NCBI GenBank assembly: GCA_019722365.1
Contig: JADFUC010002158.1
Span: forward strand, 558,001 to 622,000
Reading direction: 5' to 3'
From: Lithospermum erythrorhizon
Taxonomy: Eukaryota; Streptophyta; Magnoliopsida; Boraginales; Boraginaceae
DNA length: 64,000 nucleotides
A program made the position numbers and the translations under genes. Of the stretch, positions 1 through 10,469 are shown piece after piece (within the stretch, counting starts at the first letter, position 1; every line of letters begins with the position of its first letter). The notes beneath the pieces are model-generated. The model was not told the DNA's origin. It worked only from the letters and a program-made list of their open reading frames with translations, and ran no database searches.

Positions 1-161
1 CTGGCTCCTCTTTGGATTCATTGGGGCATGTTGACTTTGATAATTGAATGTGCTTGTGTGTAAGAATTGAGGCGGGAGAAAGTTTTCTTTTTTAGTAATC
101 CGCCCGTGATATATGTGTCTGATACTGATATAAATCTGTATGTTGACTGTTCACGGGATAG

Positions 162-1627
162 ATCGAGCTTCCACACTGGACAGATATTGTGAAGACTGGA
201 AAGCACAAAGAACTTGCCCCATATGACCCAGATTGGTACTACATCAGAGCTGGTATATGTCTGCCCTCTATATATGAGTATCTATGTGGTGGTATTGTGA
301 ATACACTGTTATTGTGTTTTTGAGATAGTGTTTTGTTCAAAGGTGCTACATTAGTATATACTATATACTTGGTATATACTGTATACTTGATTCAGTTCAA
401 TTTGGTAGTTGTTACTTCATTTCACACAAATTGTGTCATCTTTTTGGGATGGAAGTAGTATTATTTTATCTGTATGAACGAAGAAAGTAATTGATGGAGT
501 GGTTACTTCATTTCACAATCTTTGTGGGAAGGAGCATAGTTGTAAATAGCTGCGCGTCGCAGTAAATAGCGGCGCAATAGAGGATTTTTGGAGTTTCGCC
601 ACTATGGACCGCTAAATGCTATTCACAACTTTGGCCGAAGGAGTGAGTATTAGACAACTTGATATAGTAATTGATTCATATAATTTCAAATGAAGTATGT
701 ATTTTAACCTACAAGTTTTTTATTTGTATATGTTTACTGTTTTATGCTTTGGATTTAGGAGATTTCATTATAGTTTTCTGGAGAGTAATGTGTTTCATAC
801 CTTTTGCAGCCTCCATGGCTAGAAAAATTTACTTGAGGGGTGGTCTTGGAGTTGGTGCATTTAGGAGGATTTATGGTGGGAGCCAGAGGAACGGTTCTCG
901 CCCTCCCCATTTCTGCAAGAGTAGTGGTGCTGTAGCTCGTCACATACTTCAGCAGCTGCAGAAGATGCATATTGTCGATGTGGATCCTTCAGGGTGAGTA
1001 CCTTGTTCTTTTACCCTTGGTTTTCAAATCCACTACTAAATAGATGTATAGGCTATAGATAAATGAAAATCGATTATGAAAAATTTGCTTGTGTCACTGA
1101 CAACCTGAACTATAGTACTCCCTAGTCCTTCCATCCATTTTTCTAAGGACCATTTACTATTGAACAAAGCTTAAGAAAAAATTGAATTCATCTCACATAC
1201 ATAATTTTTACTCCACTTTTTCTTACATAAATTGGCAAAATGAGAGTATGAGACCTAAAAAGGGATTGCTATTTTAGAAAAAGGGTCCGTAGATAAAGTT
1301 ATGGAGGGAGTAATATTCTACAATGTGAAGAACTACGTATTATATAGGCATATACATCTTAATGCATATATTTTTACAACCTGAGTTCGTTTGTCTAGTT
1401 ATTAGCGTAATACTGCACAAAATAATTTATATGAGCACATGTTATCTGAACCTGTACTGGACAAATAAGGCTTATTATTATATATATATATATAAACAAA
1501 CCTGAAGACAATTCTCATGTGTTTCAGGGGAAGAATTATAACTTCCAGTGGCCAAAGAGATCTTGACCAAGTTGCTGGGACAGTGGCACCACCCTCTGTC
1601 GTCCCTAGTTCCGCTATTGTGGCATAA
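162..1627 (+). CDS. RPS19: 40S ribosomal protein S19 (eS19), 5'-partial, 3 exons visible
   Basis: Cytosolic small-subunit ribosomal protein eS19, needed for 40S assembly. The visible exons are 162-252, 810-993 and 1528-1627, each bounded by AG/GT; joined they give 124 residues and a stop, with no frame break. Diagnostic segments are [53 protein letters not shown] and [17 protein letters not shown], almost identical to plant eS19. The first exon (about 30 residues in the family) is not in 1-161 and must lie before the window. The C-terminus is odd: after DQVAG plant proteins usually end within about 5 to 7 residues, but this one runs on as [15 protein letters not shown]. The intron at 994-1527 carries a MITE. 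The family assignment is certain; the tail is read directly but depends on base accuracy. Confidence 0.96.
1116..1312. mobile_element. Stowaway-like MITE in RPS19 intron
   Basis: A 197 bp AT-rich element starting TACTCCCT and ending ATGGAGGGAGTA, so its ends are inverted repeats and are flanked by TA, as in Stowaway (Tc1/mariner-derived) MITEs. It has no coding capacity. It lies wholly inside the RPS19 intron 994-1527 and leaves the splice sites intact. Confidence 0.7.
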
Positions 1628-2112
1628 ACTTTTTGACATTTCTATGTTTTTTTGTTGCTGTATTATTGAAGATGCTATAATCATTATCTGGTAATTTTAG
1701 ATGTGGACTTTAAAGTGGGTATCCTCGAATCAAATTTTGAGTGGAAGTTTATTTTAGTGTTCTTTTGTTTCATTATGAAGAGTTTGGTTGCATGGATGCA
1801 ATCCTTATTTAGATCTTTGTTGCCAAATTTTGGTCGTCAACTACTTGCAAGTTGCAATGAGTATCACTTTGCATGTTCTTTGTTTGGTCAATAATCATGG
1901 ATTACAAGTACTTAGTTTTTGATTGACATTGATTGACCTCTTATTTAATTAATTTGCTTTAGAATTATAATCTAATGCATTATTATTAACAAAATATGTA
2001 TGCATTTGCTCATCATGGCAATTATTATGAAGTAATATTTTTTTTGATAATTAATTCATATCATTATAAAAAATAAATTTGTTCATAGCCTTTTTGGTTA
2101 TTATATGAGACC
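1628..2112. other. RPS19 3' UTR and AT-rich spacer
   Basis: About 480 bases after the RPS19 stop. The first 200 to 300 bases are presumably 3' UTR. The rest is AT-rich; no coding potential, structured RNA or repeat was recognised in it. Confidence 0.5.
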
Positions 2113-2280
2113 AAATTATAGGAACTAGACTTGAAAGTATTAATAATAACATCTTTTAAGTTCAAAAAATGTTCGATACTAGTTGGCTTTCAGGTAATAT
2201 GATAGATTCTTCGATTTCCTTCCTGCAATACATTAATCCTTATCTATCGGCCGCTTCTGAGTTATGTGACAACAATTAAT
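2113..2280 (-). pseudogene. Possible 3' tail of the LINE split by the gypsy insertion
   Basis: The gypsy element at 2281-10469 has a perfect TSD, so its two flanks were once contiguous. The right flank is the end of a minus-strand LINE, which makes this left flank the expected LINE 3' end (RNase H end or 3' UTR). Minus-strand translation gives only weak stretches such as KEIEESIILPESQLVSN. The assignment rests mainly on position. Confidence 0.3.
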
Positions 2281-2285
2281 TTATG
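2281..2285. repeat. Target site duplication, left (TTATG)
   Basis: TTATG directly precedes the left LTR end TGTTCC and is repeated at 10465-10469 right after TTATCA. This fixes the element borders and the LTR ends. Confidence 0.85.
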
Positions 2286-3380
2286 TGTTCCGGTCGAGTC
2301 CCGGCCGCCAAGAATATAACGCACAAGTAACGGTAAAGCATCGCCTCACAAATTCCAATATACTAAGTACTAGGCCTTTTTCTTAATCCTTAATTAACTA
2401 ATAATTAAAGAGTAAATTTTTATCTATACTACTTAACTAAATTGACTCAGAAACTTAAATTAACTAAACTAACCTAATTTTTAGTGGATTGTACTTAATA
2501 TTCGAAGATAAAGACACGAGCTCTTACCTGATCGCCGATTCAATTTAACTAGTAGTTACTTATTAGTTCATAACAAAGCATTCCTATACAATTGATATTA
2601 CTTCTCGCTAACACCAATTAAGTCTCCTAAGAAACTAACTATATCTCTATGTATAGCTTAAAATAGGAGATCTTTAATAACTTATGCCGATTAAATTGCA
2701 CACGGTATTACCTATATCTCTCTATGGTAAAGAAACATGTGTTCTCGATTATCACCAGAAGTGACAACCCTATTTCTAGCAATTAATCACTTATATGAAC
2801 GATGAATATTGATATCAAGATATTAAATACTAATTATGCACAATAATCGAATTATGAAACCGAAATAAATTAACTCCAAGAAAATCAAATCATCCGATCC
2901 AACTACATCATGAACTCGACTAATAATAAAATTACCATAATAGTTATTACAATAAATACAATTTAAATTACCTAAGATTCATCCTTAACAATAAAAATAA
3001 CTTGAATTTAAAAATATTCAAACCAATTAAAAAGTAATCAACTCCAACTTCCAATGGTGCGCCAAAAAGCTCCAACAGTTGATGACTTTTCCTGAAATTC
3101 TAGGATATCCCTTTTTTACTTTTAAATTTCTCCTTTTATAGGTTTCCAAAACTCCACAAATACGTGGGCCGAATCACCTATTCTTTATCACGACTATATA
3201 ACCCTTATGGATCAGCTTTCATATCTTCAATTCCGCACTCCGATTCCTTCACTTTAACCGAGCAATCGCCTAAACTCAAATAAAACGAAAACAAGTGCAA
3301 ATTATATCGGATTAAGGTAAAAATAACATCACTAATACTGCAATTAGGGGCATCAAACACTATATTATAAACACTTATCA
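2286..3380 (-). repeat. Gypsy 3' LTR (left copy, 1095 bp)
   Basis: Starts TGTTCCGGTCGAGTC and ends ACACTTATCA on the + strand, and aligns along its length with 9312-10464. Long identical runs, such as that around 2348-2380, alternate with short unrelated blocks. It is the 3' LTR because the element reads on the minus strand. Confidence 0.9.
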
Positions 3381-3393
3381 CACCCCACACTTA
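3381..3393 (-). other. Polypurine tract of the gypsy element
   Basis: On the minus strand AAGTGTGGGGTG abuts the LTR start TGATAAGTG. This is the position and composition of the plus-strand priming PPT and confirms the minus orientation. Confidence 0.75.
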
Positions 3394-6046
3394 GTTCTTG
3401 CTTGTCCTCAAGCAAATGACATAGGAAACGTAGACAAATTAAACATCTAAGCGATCTCAAGTACTTCATATATCATTGAGTTCTCGACAACAATCAATTC
3501 ATGAGTAATGGCTCTTCCTACTAAGCCGTAATATCATCAATTCATCGCAGCACTCGCAGGAATTTCTCTACTTCTCACATCACTAAATGTATCAAAGTGG
3601 TTACCGCTTACGCCAATTCCTCTTCTCAATCATGAATGTTTCTACCATATGTCAAGTTATACATCTATCAATCCATCAACAATGCATGCAAATAAATCGG
3701 TTGTCTTATGGTCAGAATGAGGCTTAAAGCCGGGTGGTAGGATAAATATTTGGCTCGACTTTAATACTTGAGGAGATGTAAACTCAATTAATTATGTTGA
3801 AAATAGCATGTCTAAACAACTACACCCTTTCAACCCAACATTCTACATGTCATTTAAGTACCATCCTTCACTTGCCATATTACTTATGCATATATTTTCC
3901 CTAAGTTTTTTTCACAGAAGTACACCTACAAACATCAACCACACTTCTTTCATAATCTGCTTGAGACACAATTTTCACTTTGAGATCATATTTCTCACTA
4001 TGTACTTCTCCACTTTTCTTTTCTTTTTCTTTTTTTTTATCTTCCAATGTTTTCTCCTTCCCCCACACTTGATTAATTCAAACTCTTAACAAGCCACAAT
4101 TCAACATAGATAATTCAAAATTACACACTCCCAAGTAGGGACAACATGGTAAGAATAAGGCTTATAGGCTTATAAGTGCGGTATAATCATCAAAGAAAGG
4201 TCACTTAGGCTCAAGGGGGTTCACCAGTGGATAAATACATTGGTTAAGCCTTTTAGGATAAAGTGGATTATAACCTAAATGCCTTCATCATTTTTATGCA
4301 TGCATACAAAGTAACAGGAGAGAGATTCAAAACAAGTTCTGAAGAATACAAAACATGACAGAGTATCACACTAAGAAAGAAACTCCAGCATAAAATTAGC
4401 ACAAAATCTCACCGTAGGTTATATTCACTAACAAGAGTTATCCACTCAAACTTCAATCAAAACATCACACCACCAAGCAACGTCAAGAAAACTCAATCAA
4501 TCGCAAAAATCATCATCGAATGACATACAATTTACTATTGATCCGGATATATCAATTTATCCTCATAAACTTATCATATACTTATGACAATCATTACACC
4601 CCTACACTTGAACAAGACATTGCCCTTAATGCATAAATACGAAATAAAAGTAAACAAGTAAAACTTCCCCTATTAAGTGTAAGGGGCGACTCGGCCGCAA
4701 AGAAGAAGGTGGACGGGAGGCACAAGATCCTCCTCGTCATTCAAATTCGGCGCAAAATCTGCCTTAACAAGTCCTCTGAGCATCCAATCCTTCTCGCAGA
4801 TGAGCTGGTGGAACACCGATTCGCCCCGACCTCAAAACATGGAAGCCCAGAGGCACAATTTAAACTGCCAAATATAAACGTTAGCATTCGGGATAAACAA
4901 ATTTAAAGCAGCATGCTTAGACAAATGCACACGACGCATATACTAAATAAGAATAATGAATAAGTGCAGCATGCTTATACGAATGGGATGCAAGCGCAGT
5001 GGCGCCCTAATCCATCTAACCCATCTAACCCATAAAAACATCCTATAAGTAGAAAACTTTTGCTCTAAATGATCAAGCAATCGAATATCCAAAAAAATAA
5101 ATTACCAAGGCTTAATAATGCTCAAAATACTTAAAACAAATGCCCAAAATCGAGATCAAGCCTAAACACAACTAAATCAATTAAAGAATTAACGAACAAA
5201 ACTCGAAATCAAGTCTAAACACAACGATTAAACAGAAAAGTGAAATAAAAACACAAACGAAAGATAAATCAAGAACAACCTAAACTAAAAAATAAAATAG
5301 TGAAGCGAAATTTCACCAACATAAAATTGAAAATTAAAAAAATAAGAGATAAACGTAAAACGAAAACGAACACACCAGTGGCAGCGGGTTCGCCGAAACA
5401 GGCAAGGACATCACTGAGCCGCGCGATCGGGAATGCGCATCGGGCGAGGCGGTAGAGATTCCGATGAGATTGATTAATTGTGAGAGAGGTCGAGGAGGGA
5501 GAGGCCGCGCGAGGCTTTGAGTTTAACGGAGTTAATTAACGAGTCGCGACGGCCCGTCGGGTGACAGGCGGTCGAGGATGGGGTATTTCCGGTTTAGCCA
5601 TACGATTGTGGGGTATTTGGCATTTTGTTACTAAACTATTTTTTGATCACACTAAAGCTATAGTTTTAGCTTCATGTTTATAATTTGGGGGTCAGCTGTT
5701 CGTGGGAAAGAGACGCGCTTCTTTGAATTTCTTTTTTAATTTTTTTGTTTTTTTTTTCGACTCAGACCAACTGGGTGGTCAAGTAATTGCCCTCCGCTTG
5801 GCAACTAAACTGGCCGGAGCATATTATTTTCCTATTGTGCCATCGGGCGTCAAAATTTGACTCCGCTGGGCATCCAAACCCGCCCAAAACGCTACCTTAC
5901 CAAATTTCACCAATTTTTTTTATTTTTTATTTTTTTCGACACACCTAAAACTAAGAAATAAAACTAGCAATCTAAAAGATCGTTGCCTCCCAATAAGCGC
6001 CACGCTTAACGCCTTAGCCCGACGAAGGACCCGCACTCATTCAAAT
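3394..6046 (-). other. Long non-coding region between pol end and 3' LTR of the gypsy element
   Basis: About 2.65 kb with only short chance reading frames on either strand. Most is AT-rich and A-rich. A GC-rich island lies at about 5370-5600 (for example GGTCGAGGAGGGAGAGGCCG), and a moderately GC-rich patch at 4681-4860. Long 3' regions are common in Tat/Retand-type elements. No domain was recognised. Confidence 0.5.
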
Positions 6047-6405
6047 TTAGCAGTACACAACATGACCACCGTAGATGCATTTTTCCATGTCCACTATGAT
6101 AATGTTTCGTTGCTCACCATTTACCTTAAAAGTGCCTTTCTCCTCATGAGTTATTTCCACCGCCCCATAGGGAAAAACTTGGGTAATAGTAAACGGTCCA
6201 GACCATTTAGATTTTAACTTACCTGGAAACAGCCGTAGTCTGGAATTAAACAACAAAACTTGTTGTCCAACTTGAAACTCGCTGAAGCAGATTCGCTATC
6301 ATGATTAGCCTTGGTTCGCTTCCTTGTAAATTTTTGAATTTTCATAAGCTTCCCAAACGGCTCTTCAAGCTCATCAGATCCATCAATCTCTTTTGCACCA
6401 ATAGG
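6047..6405 (-). pseudogene. Integrase C-terminal remnant of Ty3/gypsy pol
   Basis: The minus-strand translation contains LFNSRLRLFPGKLKSKWSGP followed by FTITQVFPYGAVEI, the hallmark C-terminal end of plant Ty3/gypsy integrase. It is preceded in another frame by GAKEIDGSDELEE and MKIQKFTRKRTKANHDSE, which match the usual LNELDE...AKIYKEKTKRWHD segment. The zinc finger and the DDE catalytic core are absent; the sequence passes straight into the start of RT at about 6405. At least one frameshift separates the two parts. Confidence 0.85.
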
Positions 6406-6740
6406 TGTCTTAACGCAAAGAATACCCCTTTCTTTGGTACAACTTGTACCGGACTCACCCAAGCACTATCTGAAATAGGATAAATTATACCTGCATCCAG
6501 AAGCTTGAGAATTTCAGCTCTTACCACCTCTTTGAGATTAGGATTTAATCACCACGTTGGTCAAGGGATTGGGCAATCATCCTCAAGTAGTATTCGATGC
6601 ATGCACAAAGGAAGTATCGGTGACCCTTAATGTCCGTTATTGTCCAACCAAGCGCCTGTGCTCCAAATATCCCGAAGTTTTCTTCCCGCACTTCACTCAA
6701 CAAAAAGTTAAGAAATAATAATGTGTAATTCATTAGTGCC
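6406..6740 (-). pseudogene. N-terminal fragment of Ty3/gypsy reverse transcriptase
   Basis: On the minus strand ALGWTITDIKG is followed after frame breaks by VRAEILKLLDAGIIYPISDS and AWVSPVQVVPKKG, the start of the Ty3/gypsy RT domain. Just after PKKG the similarity stops and integrase C-terminus begins, so the fingers/palm region with YVDD, the RNase H and the integrase core are deleted. Confidence 0.85.
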
Positions 6741-7492
6741 AGCGAAGAAAAGCATATTTAAGGTGCGGCGCAAAGCCTTCAACTCAAGGGTAGGAGGCTT
6801 TTCAATAAATGGTATCAACTTGATACACTCAGATCCTAGTTCCTCATAACGCTTCTACTTATGGGTATAACGCAGGCTCCTCGCATCCATATATGCCACC
6901 AATGATAATAAGTTTTCAGATGACAAGTTCTCCTCTCTCTTTAGTATTTGCTTTCGACATAACTCTACTACATCTCGAGACTTTAACTCACTTTGAAAGG
7001 CACAAGCCAAGACTAACGTATCAACCACATCAATTGAAAACAATCATTCTCAAGTTATCATGGAACTTTGAAAGCTACTTAGGCATGTCAAAAAACAACT
7101 TGCTCCTCCCCCACTCTTAAGATGACCTCGTCCCTTATGAACATCAATAAGGGTTCTAAAGGGTAGCTAGAAAAGCTCCGCCTAGCAATAAAGGGATTGA
7201 TCTTCGGACATATCGAGTACAACGAAATCGGCAGGAAGATGAACCATCTACCTTAACCAAAAACATCTTCAAGGACACCATATGGGTACAATGCACCTAC
7301 CTGGCCACCCTGTAAAGAAATGGTTGTACTCTTTGACCTCCCTAAACCCAACCTATGACATACCGAAAAGGCATCAAATTGATACTGCACCTAAGTCACA
7401 TAAAGCTTTACTCAAATTCAATGCTACCGATTGCACAAGGATTGTAAAACTCATGGATCTTTAACTTTTTGGCGGCAATTTCTCGTTGATTG
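6741..7492 (-). pseudogene. Gypsy protease and protease-RT linker remnant
   Basis: On the minus strand a segment reading NPCAIGSIEFE is followed at about 7387-7398 by DLGA and, in another frame, INLMPF, the active-site neighbourhood of plant retroviral-type aspartic proteases (usual form DLGASINLMP). Several stops and shifts are visible. The stretch to 6741 corresponds to the poorly conserved linker before RT. Confidence 0.65.
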
Positions 7493-9160
7493 TCAAGGAA
7501 CACTCTTCACCACAAGCACTGCTTCATGTTCCTCAAATCGCCTTTTCTTGGATAAAACATCTTCATAAACTTCTCGTATAGTTGGGAATCGGGCCAAGGG
7601 CCTCTCAGTGAATGTTAATATGCAACTTTTTAAACATATCAAGAAATTTAGAAAATTGGAGACGCTTTCTTCTTTGAAGCCTGAGGGTAAAGTGAATGGG
7701 GCGGACATATTCGTAAATGTTAGATTTATCAATGGAAACTTCCCGCCGGTCAAGATGTGCTTCTCCCCGTGGGCTTTCCGTAAAGTACCCGACTTCTCAA
7801 CCTCTAAACTTTTACCATCACAAGAAAGTGACCGGTGATTGCATGTTCTCGTGGTTCTTTCAGAGTTGTCAGCGGAACCTACATTTCTATTATTCAATGC
7901 TTCTAATCGGCCCAATTGTCGCTCTACACTTGCTACGTATCCTTATTCTCGTCTTTTTTCCACCACTGGAAGCTAACAACCTCCTCAATCTTATCCAACT
8001 GACTCTTCAAAGTTTCTCAAATCGATTGATCTTGAAATCCTCGGTGGTCTCATCACATTTTGCTAGTTACTCCAAGAGAAATCAAGTGTTCCTCCAATTA
8101 TTATTGTAGTTATTGGAGAATGCACCATTCTGCCGATTGAAATTGGATGCATATTGAACTTGCTCTGTAGGGCCTCCAAGACAAGATAGAGTTTCATGAT
8201 TACCACCTCACATGTAGCACACTGAACCATATTCTGCGATCCTTGCCCACCATGTCCGTTGCGTAGTTGCTCTAACCCGAATTGTAGGAGGCGATCTCAG
8301 GTTTCCAGCCTTTGTCTTTTCGCCAATCTCAAGTGACTTCAACCACTCTACGAGTACGTGTTCGAGGATGGGGCTGGGTGCCGATTAGCGCATAATTCCT
8401 CCAATAAGAGTTATAAGCTTCATCGGGCTGCCTTCTATCAAACGCCCTCCAAAGCAGAGACATCTAATATAGTGCGAGTGCTTGGTGTCAACCCATTATG
8501 GAAGTCATGACCAAATAAGTGCCTGGGAAAGCTTTATTGGACACTTTCTCGAAAATCTTGAAACCGCTCCCAAGCCTCACCAACCATCTCATCTTCATCT
8601 GGCTGAAACACACAATGTCATTCTTCACCTGTGGATTTTGATGCGGAAAATATCGGGCTAAAAACTTTGCAATTCACTTGCTCCCATGTGGTCACATTCG
8701 TAGGATTTTGAGTATTCCACCACTCCTTTGCTCTTCCGCATAGAAAGGAAATAAATGGGTGGATGTAATCAACACCATTTACTTTGTAGCAGCGCCATCT
8801 CCATGAAATTTACTAGATGCTCATTAGGGTCTTCTACACCCAAAGCCATTGAATCGGGCATACGATTCTTTCACATGTTGGATCGCTATGTGCTTCAACT
8901 CAAAGTTGTTGGTATCATCAGCGGTGGCCCGAAGCATGCGAGCGCTAACCTCTCTCCAATGTAGGGTAACGCATAATCCCTCAAAGTCATCCGAGGCACC
9001 ATGTCATCGCCATCCCCATGAATATCAATCACCGCTGGGGGTAGTATTGCTGGCTACGCCACGGTAGATGAACTTTCGCCGCTTTCTTCTGAAGTCTCGT
9101 AATTTAGCTTCCTAGTCATTTCAATCTCCGGATCAAAGAACACCTCCACAATGACGTGAG
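7493..9160 (-). pseudogene. Gypsy gag remnant
   Basis: The minus strand keeps pieces of plant Ty3/gypsy Gag. Near 8370-8600 is a capsid-like segment with EAYNSYWRNYALI in place of the usual EAYELLEEMA. Near 7493-7915 is the Gag C-terminal region with APFTLPSGFKEE and VLSKKRRFEEHEAV, equivalent to the conserved ...DVLSKKRRFEEHE motif before protease. Reading frame changes repeatedly and stops are frequent, so no Gag protein can be made. Confidence 0.7.
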
Positions 9161-9279
9161 CCGGTCATGCAAATTAAAACAATAATATAATAAAAGAGAT
9201 AAATCTAGCTAAAATAATAATATAATAAAACTAGCTGCTAAGGAACCGAAATTAAACCACAAGAAGTAGTATCGAAATT

Positions 9280-9311
9280 CTAACGCGCCTAACTGACAAT
9301 ACCAAATTATG
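9280..9311 (-). other. Primer-binding-site position of the gypsy element (degenerate)
   Basis: Immediately inside the 5' LTR the minus strand reads CATAATTTGGTATTGTCAG. TTTGGTAT resembles the start of an initiator-Met PBS (TGGTATC...), but the match then fails. Position is certain; tRNA identity is not. Confidence 0.35.
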
Positions 9312-10464
9312 TGTTCCGGTCGAGTCCGGTCGTGTCATAGTATAATGAATAAGAACGAGTATCGTCTCACAAATTCCAATATACTAAGTACTATGCCTTT
9401 TCTTAATTCTTAATTAATTAATAATTAAAGAGTAAATTTTTATCTAGACTACTTAACTAAATTGACTATGAACTTAAATTAACTAAACTAATCGAACGCA
9501 AAAGTAGTGGATTGTACTTACTATCTCGGCATGGGCCAGGCACACATGATTTCATCGATTGCCGATTCAATTTAACTAGTAGTTACTTATTAGTTCATAA
9601 CAAAAGCATTCCTATACAATCGATATTACTTCGGCTAACACCAATTAAGTCTCCTAAGAAACTAACTATATCTCTATGATAGCTTAAAAATATGTGAGAT
9701 CTTTAATAACTTATGCCGATTAAATTGCACATGGTATTACTCTATATCTCTATGGTGTTGAAACATGCTGCTCGATGATCGCCTGTAGTTGACAACCCTA
9801 TTTCTAGAAATTAATCACTTATATGAATCCATTTAATATTGATATCAAGATATTAAATACTAATTATGCACAATAATCTAATTATGAACCGAAATAAATT
9901 AACTCCAAGAAAATCAAATCATCCGATCCAACTACATCACGGTCCCGACTATCAATAAAATTAGTTCATAATAAAAGACATAAATAAATACATGAAATTA
10001 ATGGGCATTCATCCTTAACAATAAAAATAACTTGAATTAAAAAAATATTCAAACCAATTAAAAGCACTCAACCTAACTTCCAAATGGTGCGCCAAAAGCT
10101 CCAACAAAGTTGATGACTTCTTTCTCGGAAATTCAGATATCCCTTTTTACTTTTAACTTCTCCCCAAAGTCATGACTTTCTCTCGAAATTCGTAGATATC
10201 CCTTTTTTACTCTTTAACTTCTCCTTTTATAGGTTTCCATAACCTAATAGTGATGGGTCGAATCACCTATTCTGATCACTTCACTCATATAACCCTAAAG
10301 GATCTATTTCATATCTTCAATCTGTGCCCGATCCTTCACTTCCTTTAACCGATAACCCGCTAAACTCAAATAAAAACGAAAAACAAGTGCAAATTATATC
10401 GGATTACAAAAATAACACGCCTAATGAATTAGGCCTCAAAACACTATATTATAAACACTTATCA
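9312..10464 (-). repeat. Gypsy 5' LTR (right copy, 1153 bp)
   Basis: Direct copy of 2286-3380 with the same ends. It carries an internal duplication near 10125-10215, where CATGACTTTCTCTCGAAATTC-like text is followed again by the ATATCCCTTTTT motif, which explains part of the 58 bp length difference. Confidence 0.9.
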
Positions 10465-10469
10465 TTATG
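10465..10469. repeat. Target site duplication, right (TTATG)
   Basis: Matches 2281-2285 exactly. Confidence 0.85.

Larger units (their letters stand above)
2281..10469 (-). mobile_element. Ty3/gypsy LTR retrotransposon, internally deleted (about 8.2 kb)
   Basis: Two direct LTRs (2286-3380 and 9312-10464), each running TGTTCCGG...TTATCA on the + strand, are flanked by the 5 bp target duplication TTATG at 2281-2285 and 10465-10469. The coding remnants are all on the minus strand in the order gag, protease, start of RT, end of integrase, so the element reads right to left. The core of RT, RNase H and the integrase catalytic core are missing, and the remaining frames carry many shifts and stops. 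It cannot be autonomous. The polypurine tract beside the left LTR and the long non-coding stretch after pol resemble the Tat/Retand lineage; that lineage call is an inference. Confidence 0.92.

Noticed and set aside
3808..4089. 93-codon + strand open frame with a Phe run
   Set aside because: Lies in the non-coding 3' region of the gypsy element; composition is low complexity (poly-T) and no family resemblance was seen.
7717..8109. 130-codon + strand open frame
   Set aside because: Antisense to the gag remnant, which has recognisable motifs on the minus strand.
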